Origin: Rhodoblastus acidophilus
Lineage (GTDB): Bacteria > Pseudomonadota > Alphaproteobacteria > Rhizobiales > Beijerinckiaceae
Assembly: GCF_900187365.1 (NCBI RefSeq)
Contig: NZ_FYDG01000001.1
Span: 310,001 to 374,000 of the forward strand
Reading direction: 5' to 3'
DNA length: 64,000 nucleotides
In this document: positions 44,169 to 52,738 of the stretch, in pieces
Layout of the letters: each line of letters begins with the position of its first letter
Numbering within the stretch: position 1 is the first letter of the stretch
The notes under the pieces: generated by a model
Databases searched by the model: none
What the model saw: the letters and a program-made list of their open reading frames with translations, nothing else
Told to the model about the DNA's origin: nothing
Made by a program: the position numbers and the translations under genes

Positions 44169-45584
44169 ATGTCCAGCATTTTTGAAACATCTTTATATCC
44201 GCCGTCCCGTCATATCACGATTGATTACCTCAGCTTGCCAATGGTGGCCCGCATCGTGGATTTCGCCACGATCGTTGCAATATGCTGTGCGCTGCCAACG
44301 ATTGATCATTTGGTGGCGCCGGACGTCGGCGCCCGGGTTTTTTCGGCGCCAATGTTCGGAGCCGCCGTCGCCTTCGTCTTCATCGCGCTGAACCAATTGC
44401 GCGACGACTACCGGCTGGATGTCCTGACGAACTTTCCCGTTAGCGCGCAGGGCATCTTTGTCATCTGGGCCATCACTTGGGCTTTCTTCGGTTTTACGGC
44501 CATTGCTCTGAACGCCGCGCCGGAATTATCGCGGCCTTCGACGGCCGCCGTGGTCGGTTTGTCTCCCTTCTTGCTCGCGGGGTCGCGCTCTCTTGTCGGC
44601 CGATGGTTCTCGAATGCGGTCAGCCACGGGCACATCATCCAGGACCGCGTCGCCGTGCTGCAGGTCGGCGCCGGCGTCGAAATGAGCAAGGACGTTCCGT
44701 CCGAATGCGTGATCCTCCACTCACAAGTTGTTTCTCTAACGGACAAGGAGGCGCTGGATCGGGACCTCAAGGCCTTCCTGCGTGAGACGGTGCGCGCCAA
44801 AGCAAGGAAGATTCTCGTGCAACTGCCGGCTGCGCATCTTCCGCTGATCGACGATTTGTCGGAATATTTGCGGCGCCTCCCCATCCCCTCGCTGGTCGTT
44901 ACAGACGAATGGCTGACGCGGGCGTTTCAACGTCCCATGGCGTTGCACGGCGAGTTGACGGCATTTGAGCTGCAAGCGCCGCCGCTGACATTGATCCAGC
45001 TTATCCAGAAGCGTGCGCTCGACCTGGTCGCTTCGAGCGCCGGCCTCCTCATCCTTTCGCCGGTGCTCCTGCTGGTGGCGATTGCGGTGAAGTTGGACTC
45101 GCCCGGGCCGGTATTGTTCCGGCAGCATCGCAAGGGCTTTAGCGGCAAGGAATTCCAGATTTTCAAATTCCGGTCGATGCGCGTGATGGAGGACGGCGAC
45201 AAGGTGCCGCAGGCCAAGCGAAACGACGCTCGCGTCACACGCGTCGGCCGTTTCATCCGGGCCACGAGCCTTGATGAGTTGCCGCAACTCTTCAATGTCC
45301 TACGTGGCGAGATGTCCCTGATCGGCCCGCGCCCCCATGCGATCGCCCACGACAACCATTTCGACACGGTCATCGGGGATTATTCGCTGCGCCGCCACAT
45401 CAAGCCCGGACTGACGGGTTGGGCCCAGATCCATGGGCATCGCGGTGAAACGCCGACCACCGCTCACATGTCCGCGCGGGTGGAATACGACCTCTGGTAC
45501 ATCGCCAACTGGTCGATCTGGCTGGATTTCTGGATCATCATCCGAACCGTGAAGGAACTGTTCGCCAACCGCAATGTCTATTGA
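44169..45584 (+). CDS. Initiating polyprenyl-phosphate glycosylphosphotransferase
   Basis: 471 residues with ribosome site TAGGAG. Four N-terminal membrane helices and a nucleotide-binding-like part lead to a further helix (LDLVASSAGLLILSPVLLLV) and the bacterial sugar transferase domain: DSPGPVLFRQHRKG, FKFRSMRVM, TSLDELPQLFNVLRGEMSL, IGPRPHA, KPGLTGWAQIHG. It transfers a hexose-1-phosphate (probably glucose or galactose) to undecaprenyl phosphate, the first step of EPS repeat-unit assembly (WcaJ/PssY type). Confidence 0.92.
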   Translation: MSSIFETSLYPPSRHITIDYLSLPMVARIVDFATIVAICCALPTIDHLVAPDVGARVFSAPMFGAAVAFVFIALNQLRDDYRLDVLTNFPVSAQGIFVIWAITWAFFGFTAIALNAAPELSRPSTAAVVGLSPFLLAGSRSLVGRWFSNAVSHGHIIQDRVAVLQVGAGVEMSKDVPSECVILHSQVVSLTDKEALDRDLKAFLRETVRAKARKILVQLPAAHLPLIDDLSEYLRRLPIPSLVVTDEWLTRAFQRPMALHGELTAFELQAPPLTLIQLIQKRALDLVASSAGLLILSPVLLLVAIAVKLDSPGPVLFRQHRKGFSGKEFQIFKFRSMRVMEDGDKVPQAKRNDARVTRVGRFIRATSLDELPQLFNVLRGEMSLIGPRPHAIAHDNHFDTVIGDYSLRRHIKPGLTGWAQIHGHRGETPTTAHMSARVEYDLWYIANWSIWLDFWIIIRTVKELFANRNVY

Positions 45585-45639
45585 CGAATTGTCCCGACGG
45601 GACGAACCCGCGCGCGGTCTTTCGATTGAGAGCATCGCG

Positions 45640-46620
45640 CTAGTTGCGGATGATCAGGCACTGGCCGCCGGCCGATTTCAGGCGCCCGCACAACATTGTC
45701 GCGCTTTGACGGGAAACCTCGGACACCCTGACCTGATACCAGTAGGCCGGCGCGCGGCCGCCGAGGCGCCTCGTCACCACTTCCGGCGCATGCGATCCCA
45801 GGATTTTCGGAAATTGTCGTCTCATCTCGGCAAACTGAAGGAGAGCGGTTGATTTTGAACGATCTCCGATCAATTGCAGCGCCCAGGACCCCGCTGGCCG
45901 TTTCGGACTCGCGACGTCGTCTGGTTTCTCTGGCATGGCGGCCGCCTTTGCGCCCGGCGCGGCGTTCAAGGCCACGAGTCCGCCTCCCGGCGGGCAGTCG
46001 GCCTTGCGCGTTTCCGGACCGCCTTCCGCATCCCGCATGCCAATCCAATCGTTGGCCTCACGCCCGGTGATGTTGCGCACATAGTCCCTGGTTTCCTGAG
46101 GCAACGCGCGCGCGCCGGCCAGCCAATCCTGAACCCGGGCGGGCCCGGCGTTGTACGCGGCGGCGGCCAGGCCGAGGTTGCCGAACTTCTGGCGCAGTTC
46201 CCCCAGCCAGCGCCCTGAATGCTGGATGGACAGCGACAAGTCGAAGGGATCGTCCAGCCCGCGCCACTGCGCCGTTCCCGGCATGAACTGCGCAATGCCC
46301 ATAGCGCCGGCCGAACTCACGGCGCGGGGGTTGAAGCGGCTCTCTTGCCACAGCAGTCGCACAAGAAATTTTTCCGGAAGTCCGAAGTTCTTGGCTGCGG
46401 TGGCGATCTCGCCGCAGGCATTCTTCAGGAGTTCGGCGCGGCGCACGGAAACCGATCTCGCCGGCCCTTCGGGCTGTTTAGCCGGCCCGGCGGGGAGCTG
46501 CGTAGCCGCAGGCTTCACCTTTTCTTGGTCGCCAGTGATCGGGGTCGCCTGAGCGACGCCAGTAAAGACGATCGCGAGGCCGACACAAAGCGGACTTACG
46601 CATTTATTCGCGCGGAACAT
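45640..46620 (-). CDS. Lytic transglycosylase with SPOR-like tail
   Basis: 326 residues. A signal peptide (CVGLAIVFTGVAQA) leads to an SLT-type lysozyme domain at about 65-190: LVRLLWQESRFNPRAVS (catalytic Glu), GAMGIAQFMPGTAQW, AAAAYNAGPARVQDW. The C-terminal 75 residues (SWALQLIGDRSKSTALLQF, WYQVRVSEVSRQSA) resemble a SPOR domain that binds denuded peptidoglycan. It probably opens the wall for envelope complexes; convergent with the glycosylphosphotransferase gene. Confidence 0.85.
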   Translation of the reverse strand: MFRANKCVSPLCVGLAIVFTGVAQATPITGDQEKVKPAATQLPAGPAKQPEGPARSVSVRRAELLKNACGEIATAAKNFGLPEKFLVRLLWQESRFNPRAVSSAGAMGIAQFMPGTAQWRGLDDPFDLSLSIQHSGRWLGELRQKFGNLGLAAAAYNAGPARVQDWLAGARALPQETRDYVRNITGREANDWIGMRDAEGGPETRKADCPPGGGLVALNAAPGAKAAAMPEKPDDVASPKRPAGSWALQLIGDRSKSTALLQFAEMRRQFPKILGSHAPEVVTRRLGGRAPAYWYQVRVSEVSRQSATMLCGRLKSAGGQCLIIRN

Positions 46621-46666
46621 GTATGAAACCTGTTAGATCGATAAAAAACACTAGCTTCAAATGCCA

Positions 46667-46682
46667 AATAAAACGTTTTATT
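46667..46682. promoter_or_regulatory. 16-bp perfect palindrome upstream of the transglycosylase
   Basis: AATAAAACGTTTTATT is a perfect palindrome 46 bases upstream of the transglycosylase start. Suits an operator or a promoter element; no known regulator box matched. Confidence 0.4.
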
Positions 46683-46978
46683 GCGTTGTACGACCGAAGC
46701 CTCATCAACTTTCCTCCGCTGTCTCTGTTACAGCGATGGTCGAACAATGGTTCTGATCGCGGAGCTTTGGCGCCTTATGGCCACGCGCTGCTGATCGACG
46801 CGCTCCTCGCCGTACGTATTGCTCGATGCGCGATCCGCAAAGCAGACACGCAGACCCTAGCTTACTATTTTGAGCTTGAATATCTTCCGACGGATGCCAC
46901 TAAGCCCTTCGCCACGAAAATACCGTAACGGCGCGGGGTGACGAAGGGTACTTGCCACCGAGGGCTGAAACTACAATA

Positions 46979-47003
46979 AAAGGGTCGAAGTGATCGACCC
47001 TTT
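46979..47003. terminator. Intrinsic terminator-like hairpin
   Basis: AAAGGGTCGA-AGTGA-TCGACCCTTT, a perfect 10-bp stem with A-rich and T-rich flanks. On the minus strand it continues TTTTATT, the better terminator direction. No gene clearly ends into it, so it may be a relic from the nearby IS630 event. Confidence 0.5.
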
Positions 47004-47166
47004 CACACGCAAGAAGGACGCGAGTTGCAGAACGTGAATGCTGCTTCGTATCGGATTGCGTGTGGATGATCAGTCCAGATTCGCGCATTGATTGTGCTGG
47101 CGGGAGCCGCCAATCGACGCTAGAAGGATACAGCCTTAGGCGCAAAGATGGCAGGCAAAGCAATAC

Positions 47167-47475
47167 GTGAAATCCGCAACAGTGGTCCCCAGTTGGAAGA
47201 AACTCATGCTTGAGGCTACGGATAGGGAATTGGCTGATTACGCCGAGGGAGAGATCGTCGGCTCCGATCTGGGTCTTCGCGCTGTCGTAAAGGCGGTTGT
47301 TGAAGCTATGGCGCGGCAAGCGGCGGACAAGGACCTGTTTCGAACGACGCTAAGGGACCTGGCGTTCACGAAGCTTCGCTTGGATGGAGACCGTGAACAG
47401 AACGAAATGTTCATCGCCGGACGTAAATATGCCGCGATTGACGCCATCGATGAACTTCTGTCGCTCAGAAGTTAG
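47167..47475 (+). CDS. Hypothetical 102-residue protein
   Basis: From a GTG at 47167; ATG 47206, preceded by GGAAG, is an alternative. The product is helical and charged (LEATDRELADYAEGEIVGSD, LRDLAFTKLRLDGDREQNEM), with no domain I recognise and no signal peptide. It ends 20 bases before an IS630 remnant, so it may be cargo or a neighbour disturbed by the insertion. Confidence 0.45.
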   Translation: MKSATVVPSWKKLMLEATDRELADYAEGEIVGSDLGLRAVVKAVVEAMARQAADKDLFRTTLRDLAFTKLRLDGDREQNEMFIAGRKYAAIDAIDELLSLRS

Positions 47476-47494
47476 GCCTGTTGCGGTCCCGCGA

Positions 47495-47884
47495 TCACCA
47501 AGGCGATCCGCCGACTTGACGCCCACATGAAATGACGACGGTCTGCAGCGGTAGGGCGGCCCATAAATTCGTCACGGTGCGCGCCGCCATCGATCTCAGG
47601 ATGGCTTTCAGCTTCGCAAAGGCCATTTCGATTGAGTTGAAATCAGGGCTGTAGAGCGGAAGATAAGCCACGCGCACGCCGACGGTTTCGATACTTTTCC
47701 GATTGAGAGAGGAAAGCTTTTCGTACGACCAAGGCGCGAAGACGACCAAGAACGATCGCGTCTTCTCCTGACGCACAGCCCCGCCGCTCATCGGCGCTGA
47801 AGCTGCGGGCCTCAAAACCTCCGCCTGCTGATGCGCATTCTTCCCGACGCCGAAATGCCGAAGGAGCCTTGCGCTGAAAAGCAC
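47495..47884 (-). pseudogene. IS630-family transposase remnant
   Basis: The frame contains the C-terminal DDE part of an IS630 transposase: VRVAYLPLYSPDFNSIEMAF with the final catalytic Glu, then KLKAILRSMAARTVTNLWAA. After that the reading shifts: the expected tail (RRHFMWASSRRIALV) is in another frame. The N-terminal HTH and the first Asp motifs are absent. No intact terminal inverted repeats were seen. A decayed insertion. Confidence 0.75.
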
Positions 47885-48022
47885 GCGCTTATTTTCTGCT
47901 GTCAGTCCGGCGATATGATCCTCGTCGCCGATAGCTGCGGTGCGAGCGCCGAAATCATCTGGCGCATCGCTGCCGAGGCGGATTGATCAGAAAGCGATCT
48001 TCGGCAATGGGCAGATAAAAAA

Positions 48023-48883
48023 TTATGGTTTCTTCCCGATATAGAGGAGGCTGAGAGCTCGCAGGTCCGTGTCGCTTTGCCATTTATAACTCGGATGAAC
48101 CCTGAAATCGCCGACTATCTGCTCTGCGCTTTTCTCAAGAGTTACAAAACCAACATCTTCAATTATTTCCACAATCTGACTCGCTGATAGGCGATTAATA
48201 TACTGCACATCATTCTCAAGAATGTTGCGCCATACGGATTGCGAATAACCAAGGTAACGCTTATCTATACTTCTATCAGCCCAATACGATGTATGATCGC
48301 ACAAGCTGACTCGCGCCATGAAACGTCCGCCGGGACGGAGTATATCATACCACTTTTTCGCGATGCGCGAAAACGCATCAGCGGGAATATGTTCAAGAAC
48401 ATCGAATGAATATATCACATCAAATTCGCCATCCCGATATGGCGGAACGCCTTCTTCGTTAACACAATAATCAACACCAAATTCAGAATATATATCGTCA
48501 ATATTATCCTTGCTTATGGCTCGAACTATTTTTTTTGAAATTTCAGAATCCCTGCCTTCATTCGAAAAATATTCCGAAATATTATAATTTAATGATTCCT
48601 TAAATTTGGAACAAGTGTGTCGAATGTCTTTGACGTCAAAACAAACAAATTTACAGTCCTGGCGAGCTAATGAAGGAATTATGCCGTATGTGCTGGTCCA
48701 GCCAGTTCCAAGTTCGAGAATTTTCATTGGCGTATTAGGTAGGCTTGACAATAGCCAATCTACGTGAGTTTTCTGGAATGGCCGACGTTTGCTCTTAAGT
48801 CGTGCAAGAAAATGGTATGCGGCACGTGTTTGTGGTGATAACGACGCGGCCTTAAGGGCAAGGGATGCGGTTAGGTAATTCAA
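48023..48883 (-). CDS. SAM-dependent methyltransferase
   Basis: 286 residues from a TTG at 48883 preceded by AGAGGAG. The class I fold has motif I KILELGTGWTSTYG and FDVIYSFDVLEHIPADAF, LRPGGRFMARVSLCDH. The AT-rich coding with many ATA and AAT codons is unlike the neighbours, a sign of transfer. It probably methylates a sugar of the EPS. It ends the leftward EPS cluster. Confidence 0.82.
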   Translation of the reverse strand: MNYLTASLALKAASLSPQTRAAYHFLARLKSKRRPFQKTHVDWLLSSLPNTPMKILELGTGWTSTYGIIPSLARQDCKFVCFDVKDIRHTCSKFKESLNYNISEYFSNEGRDSEISKKIVRAISKDNIDDIYSEFGVDYCVNEEGVPPYRDGEFDVIYSFDVLEHIPADAFSRIAKKWYDILRPGGRFMARVSLCDHTSYWADRSIDKRYLGYSQSVWRNILENDVQYINRLSASQIVEIIEDVGFVTLEKSAEQIVGDFRVHPSYKWQSDTDLRALSLLYIGKKP

Positions 48884-49106
48884 TTCGTTTCACTCCTCTA
48901 GGTTCAACGGCATGGCGAACGTCGATCATGAAAAATGCGCCTGTGATGGGTATATAATCTCGATGAGGACATAATTATAATTATATAATATGATTTGCAG
49001 TTCTGCATAGATAATAAAATATTTATTTTTCAGAGTGCGGACTTTAAATATACCCCAGCTTTGGGCTGAAGTGCATGTCGCAAATTTGCTATAGGAGGCG
49101 CGCGCA

Positions 49107-50123
49107 CTACGGCCCTTTTCGACCGGACAGGGCCGCCACCAGGGCCCGCCCCACTGATTTTGCAGCGCTGGCATCGTAGCGTATGAAATAGACGGGTATC
49201 CGAAACAAAATACGGACGACCGCGATGGCGGCGAAAAATACGCCCAACTTTCGCGTATAAAGGACGAGATTGCGGTTCATATAGAATAAGCTCTTCTCAC
49301 TTGATCGTTTCAACATGCTCGTGCCAATACTACCGCCTTCTTTGTGGTAAACGACCGCATCGAGCGCCACCGTCTGTCTTCCGGCGCCGGCGCGGGCCAG
49401 CCGCAGCGCCCAATCGAGTTCTTCGAAATACAAAAAGTACGCTTCTTCCATGGGGCCGATGGCGTCGTAAGTAGCGACCGGCAGGAACATCGATGCGCCC
49501 ATGACGTAGCTGATTGACCGCTCGATCTCCGAGAGGGTTGGGAGCGTCGTCGGGCTGGCCCCGAGCCCGATGGCCTCGGCAGAAATCGTCCATGGATTGA
49601 AACGTGCGCCGACACCCTGAACCATGTCGGGACTGTGGTGAAACATCAATCGAGCTCCGACGATGGCCACGCGCGGTTCGGCGACACTGGCCGCGAGGAG
49701 GCGGTCGGCGCACTCCGGTTCGACAGCTGTGTCGTTGTTGAGCAGCCAAAAGTGCGCGACACGCGGATCCCGTCGGGCCATCTCCATGCCGATGTTGTTT
49801 GCCCCGGCGAACCCGTGATTGGCGCCCGTTTCCACGATCACGATCGAACCAGCCGCAACGTCGGCGATCCCTTCGTGCTGCCGCCTGCGGATCATCCTTG
49901 CCGGGCGGACCCGCGCAATCGGCAGCCGGTCCCACGGCGGTCCGTCCGGTCGCGGCGGGTCTACCTCGGCTCCCCAAGCGAGAAGATTGTCGACAGAGTC
50001 GTCCTCGGACCCGTTATCGATCACCAGCGCCACGAAGTCGCCAGCGTTTTGGCGCAGCAGCGACTCCAAGCATTCGATGGTGTCGCGATAACCGTTCCAG
50101 TTCACGAGTATGATCGCGATCAC
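49107..50123 (-). CDS. GT2 family glycosyltransferase
   Basis: 338 residues from a GTG at 50123 that overlaps the stop of the preceding gene as GTGA. GT-A fold: AIILVNWNGYRDTIECLESL, LVIDNGSEDDS, FAGANNIGMEMA, the DxD-like LLNNDTAVEPE and YFEELDWALRLARAG. It resembles rhamnosyltransferase-type GT2 enzymes, which fits the dTDP-rhamnose genes at the other end. Cytoplasmic face; acceptor unknown. Confidence 0.88.
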   Translation of the reverse strand: MIAIILVNWNGYRDTIECLESLLRQNAGDFVALVIDNGSEDDSVDNLLAWGAEVDPPRPDGPPWDRLPIARVRPARMIRRRQHEGIADVAAGSIVIVETGANHGFAGANNIGMEMARRDPRVAHFWLLNNDTAVEPECADRLLAASVAEPRVAIVGARLMFHHSPDMVQGVGARFNPWTISAEAIGLGASPTTLPTLSEIERSISYVMGASMFLPVATYDAIGPMEEAYFLYFEELDWALRLARAGAGRQTVALDAVVYHKEGGSIGTSMLKRSSEKSLFYMNRNLVLYTRKLGVFFAAIAVVRILFRIPVYFIRYDASAAKSVGRALVAALSGRKGP

Positions 50124-51325
50124 CGCGTCCGGCCCTCCCGCAACAGACGACGCAAAGTGCCCATGAAATTACGCGCCTGATCGATCCATGAATGCCGCAG
50201 CGCAAGTGTCTTGAAACCGAAACCGGCAAAGCGGGGAACGAGGCGACCGCATAGCAAGAGAGCAGCGCGCCGCGCCGGAACATTGCGCTTGCGATTGGCC
50301 TGATAAGGCTGCATGGCTTCGATTTCGGCGACAGGTAGAGGGGAAACCGAGAGATACCCTCCTTCAATCAGCTTTTTCAGCAGCTTGTCGCCTGCATCGG
50401 TTCGCGTCACAATCAAAGAACGTCCTTCCCGTTCCTCGAAATCGGGATAACCGTCGCGGCCGTACCAGGCATCGGCGCAGGCGATGTCCGCGAATTCACC
50501 GGTGCCGTCCGGGCAGATCTTGCACCGAAACTGAAGACGGCGGTTAAGGATCGCGCCCCACGACGAATTATAGTCCATCGTACCGGTCGTTCCGTCATGT
50601 CTCATGACGCGCGCAACGCCTGGCCAACCTTCGCCTCGGTAACGAAAACTCTTCACGTCCTCTATGCGGGTGTCGAGCGCCCGAATGAGAGCTTCGGTCC
50701 CGTGTCTGCTCGGAACGCCGGCGCAGAAGAAGGACAGGCGATAAGGGATCTGGCGATCGATCCGCGGATCAATCACGGCGAGTTTATGAAGGGCGGCGAC
50801 ATCGCATGGCTTGCCGACGAAAGCGAACACTTCGCCGGTCGCGAGCGCGTCTCCGAGATTGGCGAGTGGGCACGATGGGCCATAGCGAGAGCCTGCCGCT
50901 TCCAGAATTTCCGCGCGCGTGCGACTGGCGCCAGTGACGTTTCCAATCGGATCGTCCAGATCGGCCCTGGTCTGCCAAACGAAGGCGACCATGCCGCTTT
51001 CGATCAACCCGAGCGATATCGCCGACAGGACGCCTCCGGACGACCCGGTGAACCGCAGTTCCGAATCGAGCGCAAACCCAGTCGCCGTTCGAACGATCGG
51101 CCCCCACAAGGGATCGTAGCAGCCGCCCGAACTCTCGTGGCTGAGCGCGACGCCGGGGCATACAGCCTCAGCTCGGCCGGTCGATAAACCGCTCGCGGGA
51201 CGTAGAAAGCCGTCGTCGGACATAGCCATCGCGGCGGTTCCGCCCGCATCCAGAACACACGCGCCACATCCCACGCACAAGTTGGCTGCGAGGACATCCG
51301 CTATCGATATTGTCTCCGAACGCAT
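50120..51325 (-). CDS. FrhB/FdhB-like iron-sulfur flavoprotein of EPS cluster
   Basis: 401 residues. The N-terminus has a ferredoxin-like cysteine pattern (LCVGCGACVLDAGG, AVCPG), followed by the coenzyme F420 hydrogenase/dehydrogenase beta subunit domains (FTGSSGGVLSAISLGL, FVGKPCDVAALHKLA, CKICPDGTGEFADIACADAW). Such proteins often sit beside polysaccharide pyruvyl transferases, as here with 3 bases between. Its redox role in sugar modification is not established. Confidence 0.82.
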   Translation of the reverse strand: MRSETISIADVLAANLCVGCGACVLDAGGTAAMAMSDDGFLRPASGLSTGRAEAVCPGVALSHESSGGCYDPLWGPIVRTATGFALDSELRFTGSSGGVLSAISLGLIESGMVAFVWQTRADLDDPIGNVTGASRTRAEILEAAGSRYGPSCPLANLGDALATGEVFAFVGKPCDVAALHKLAVIDPRIDRQIPYRLSFFCAGVPSRHGTEALIRALDTRIEDVKSFRYRGEGWPGVARVMRHDGTTGTMDYNSSWGAILNRRLQFRCKICPDGTGEFADIACADAWYGRDGYPDFEEREGRSLIVTRTDAGDKLLKKLIEGGYLSVSPLPVAEIEAMQPYQANRKRNVPARRAALLLCGRLVPRFAGFGFKTLALRHSWIDQARNFMGTLRRLLREGRTR

Positions 51326-51328
51326 TGC

Positions 51329-52525
51329 TCAGCTCCGTCTTCTCATCACAGAAGCGAGATGCGCTGCGATACTATCTTCATAATGTTGCAACCGTTCGTC
51401 TATGAGCGATCGACTGGCTTCGATCGCGGCCGCGAGTTCGTCGCGTCGTTCGAACCAGCGGGTGATTTTGGCGAATGCTTCGGCCGTGGCCGTCACCTTG
51501 CCATCAATGAAGTAGGGATAATCCAGCGTTTTGAACAAGCCGTTGAACTTTCGACTGTAGGCGATCGGCGCGACGGGGACGCCCGCGGAATAAGCGCCGA
51601 TGCAGGCATGCATTCGGCCCGCCACGACGAAGTCGAGACCAGACATCCAGCTCTTGGCGTGAACCGACGAGGCGAAGACTGGCGCTACTTCGACGCCGGG
51701 AAGGCGAGCGGCGAGGTCGGCGATCGCTGGCGCATCGTCGTCACGTCCCCCGCCGCCGGCGACGTGAGCGAAGAGATGGACCTCGACCCCCTCGAGTGAC
51801 AGAAAGTAGGTCGCCAGTCGTTCGGTCAATGCCGCATAGTCGAGGCTCATGCCGAGTTCGTTGCCGCCGGTATAGCCTCCGTGGTAGAGCAAGCCGGAAA
51901 CGTTGATGCCGATCCGAATCCGATCGTTGGCTTTGGCGCGCCTGGTGAACGGCAGCCTGAAGGCCACGTCGATGAATTCGTCCCGAGGGCCAGTCGCGCC
52001 GAGGCTCGCGACAAACTCAGTCGAAAGGCGGTCGCGGGTGTAGACCGCCGCCGCTCGGTCGAGCACACGTGCGGCGATCCAACGCCTCAGCCGGTTGTCG
52101 AAGGGACCAATGGTCTGAGGCGCGAGAATCAGGGGATGGCCGAAGAAGAGCGATGCGACCTTGCTCCCGGTCAGGGTGATAAACCGGCGCAGTCCATAGA
52201 TATCGGTGAAACTGTCGCCTTCGCCGATGTCGATCGCCAGATCGCAACTCCGAAGAACAGATAGGAACCGCGATTGGCCTTGAAGGATCTGCTTGAGGCT
52301 CGGTTCCGGACCGATCTCCACCGTTGAAGGCAAATCATCGACATACGGCTTCTGGCCGAAGTCGATGGTGACGAGCCGGACGTCGCATCCCACGCGTGCA
52401 GCGGCGGCCTCGACGATGGAGGCATTGGCGCGCGAAAGCGCGTCAACGCCAAGATTGGCGTGGCCGAAGGCGTGCCAGACAAGGGCGACCCGGATTTCGC
52501 CGGCGCGATTGCCGCCATTCCTCAT
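51329..52525 (-). CDS. Polysaccharide pyruvyl transferase family protein
   Basis: 398 residues from ATG 52525, which follows AGAGGAAA; an upstream frame to 52708 is less supported. Features of the PS_pyruv_trans family: ALVWHAFGHANLGVDALSR, the ILAPQTIGPFDNRLRR motif, AAAVYTRDRLS, FVVAGRMHACIGAYSAGVPV. It should add a ketal-linked pyruvate from PEP to an EPS sugar, giving negative charge. Confidence 0.83.
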   Translation of the reverse strand: MRNGGNRAGEIRVALVWHAFGHANLGVDALSRANASIVEAAAARVGCDVRLVTIDFGQKPYVDDLPSTVEIGPEPSLKQILQGQSRFLSVLRSCDLAIDIGEGDSFTDIYGLRRFITLTGSKVASLFFGHPLILAPQTIGPFDNRLRRWIAARVLDRAAAVYTRDRLSTEFVASLGATGPRDEFIDVAFRLPFTRRAKANDRIRIGINVSGLLYHGGYTGGNELGMSLDYAALTERLATYFLSLEGVEVHLFAHVAGGGGRDDDAPAIADLAARLPGVEVAPVFASSVHAKSWMSGLDFVVAGRMHACIGAYSAGVPVAPIAYSRKFNGLFKTLDYPYFIDGKVTATAEAFAKITRWFERRDELAAAIEASRSLIDERLQHYEDSIAAHLASVMRRRS

Positions 52526-52738
52526 TGTGGATTTCCTCTTTTTAAATCTGTTTCGGCGAAATCCGGGAGCGACCTGTCGTCGCGCGCAGTCCCGAGCGCG
52601 CGCCTTGGCAATGGAAGCTGCCGCAGCGCCCTGATCGCTGGTCCCCGGCATCGTTACGAAATTGCGTGGAGGACAGCGCTCGAAGGACGAAGATGCGTCC
52701 GAGAACACGTCTCGGCGAGAGTTGTCGTCATTTGAGGG

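Larger units (their letters stand above)
46621..47166. other. Intergenic region with terminator-like hairpin
   Basis: 546 bases without a gene. It contains the 16-bp palindrome, a CGTAACG at 46924 and the strong hairpin at 46979-47003. No RNA gene recognised. Confidence 0.45.

Noticed and set aside
47860-47986. Frame reading MILVADSCGASAEIIWRIAAEAD on either side of the IS remnant, considered as the end of a cut gene
   Set aside because: Too short, without domain match; cannot be told from chance.
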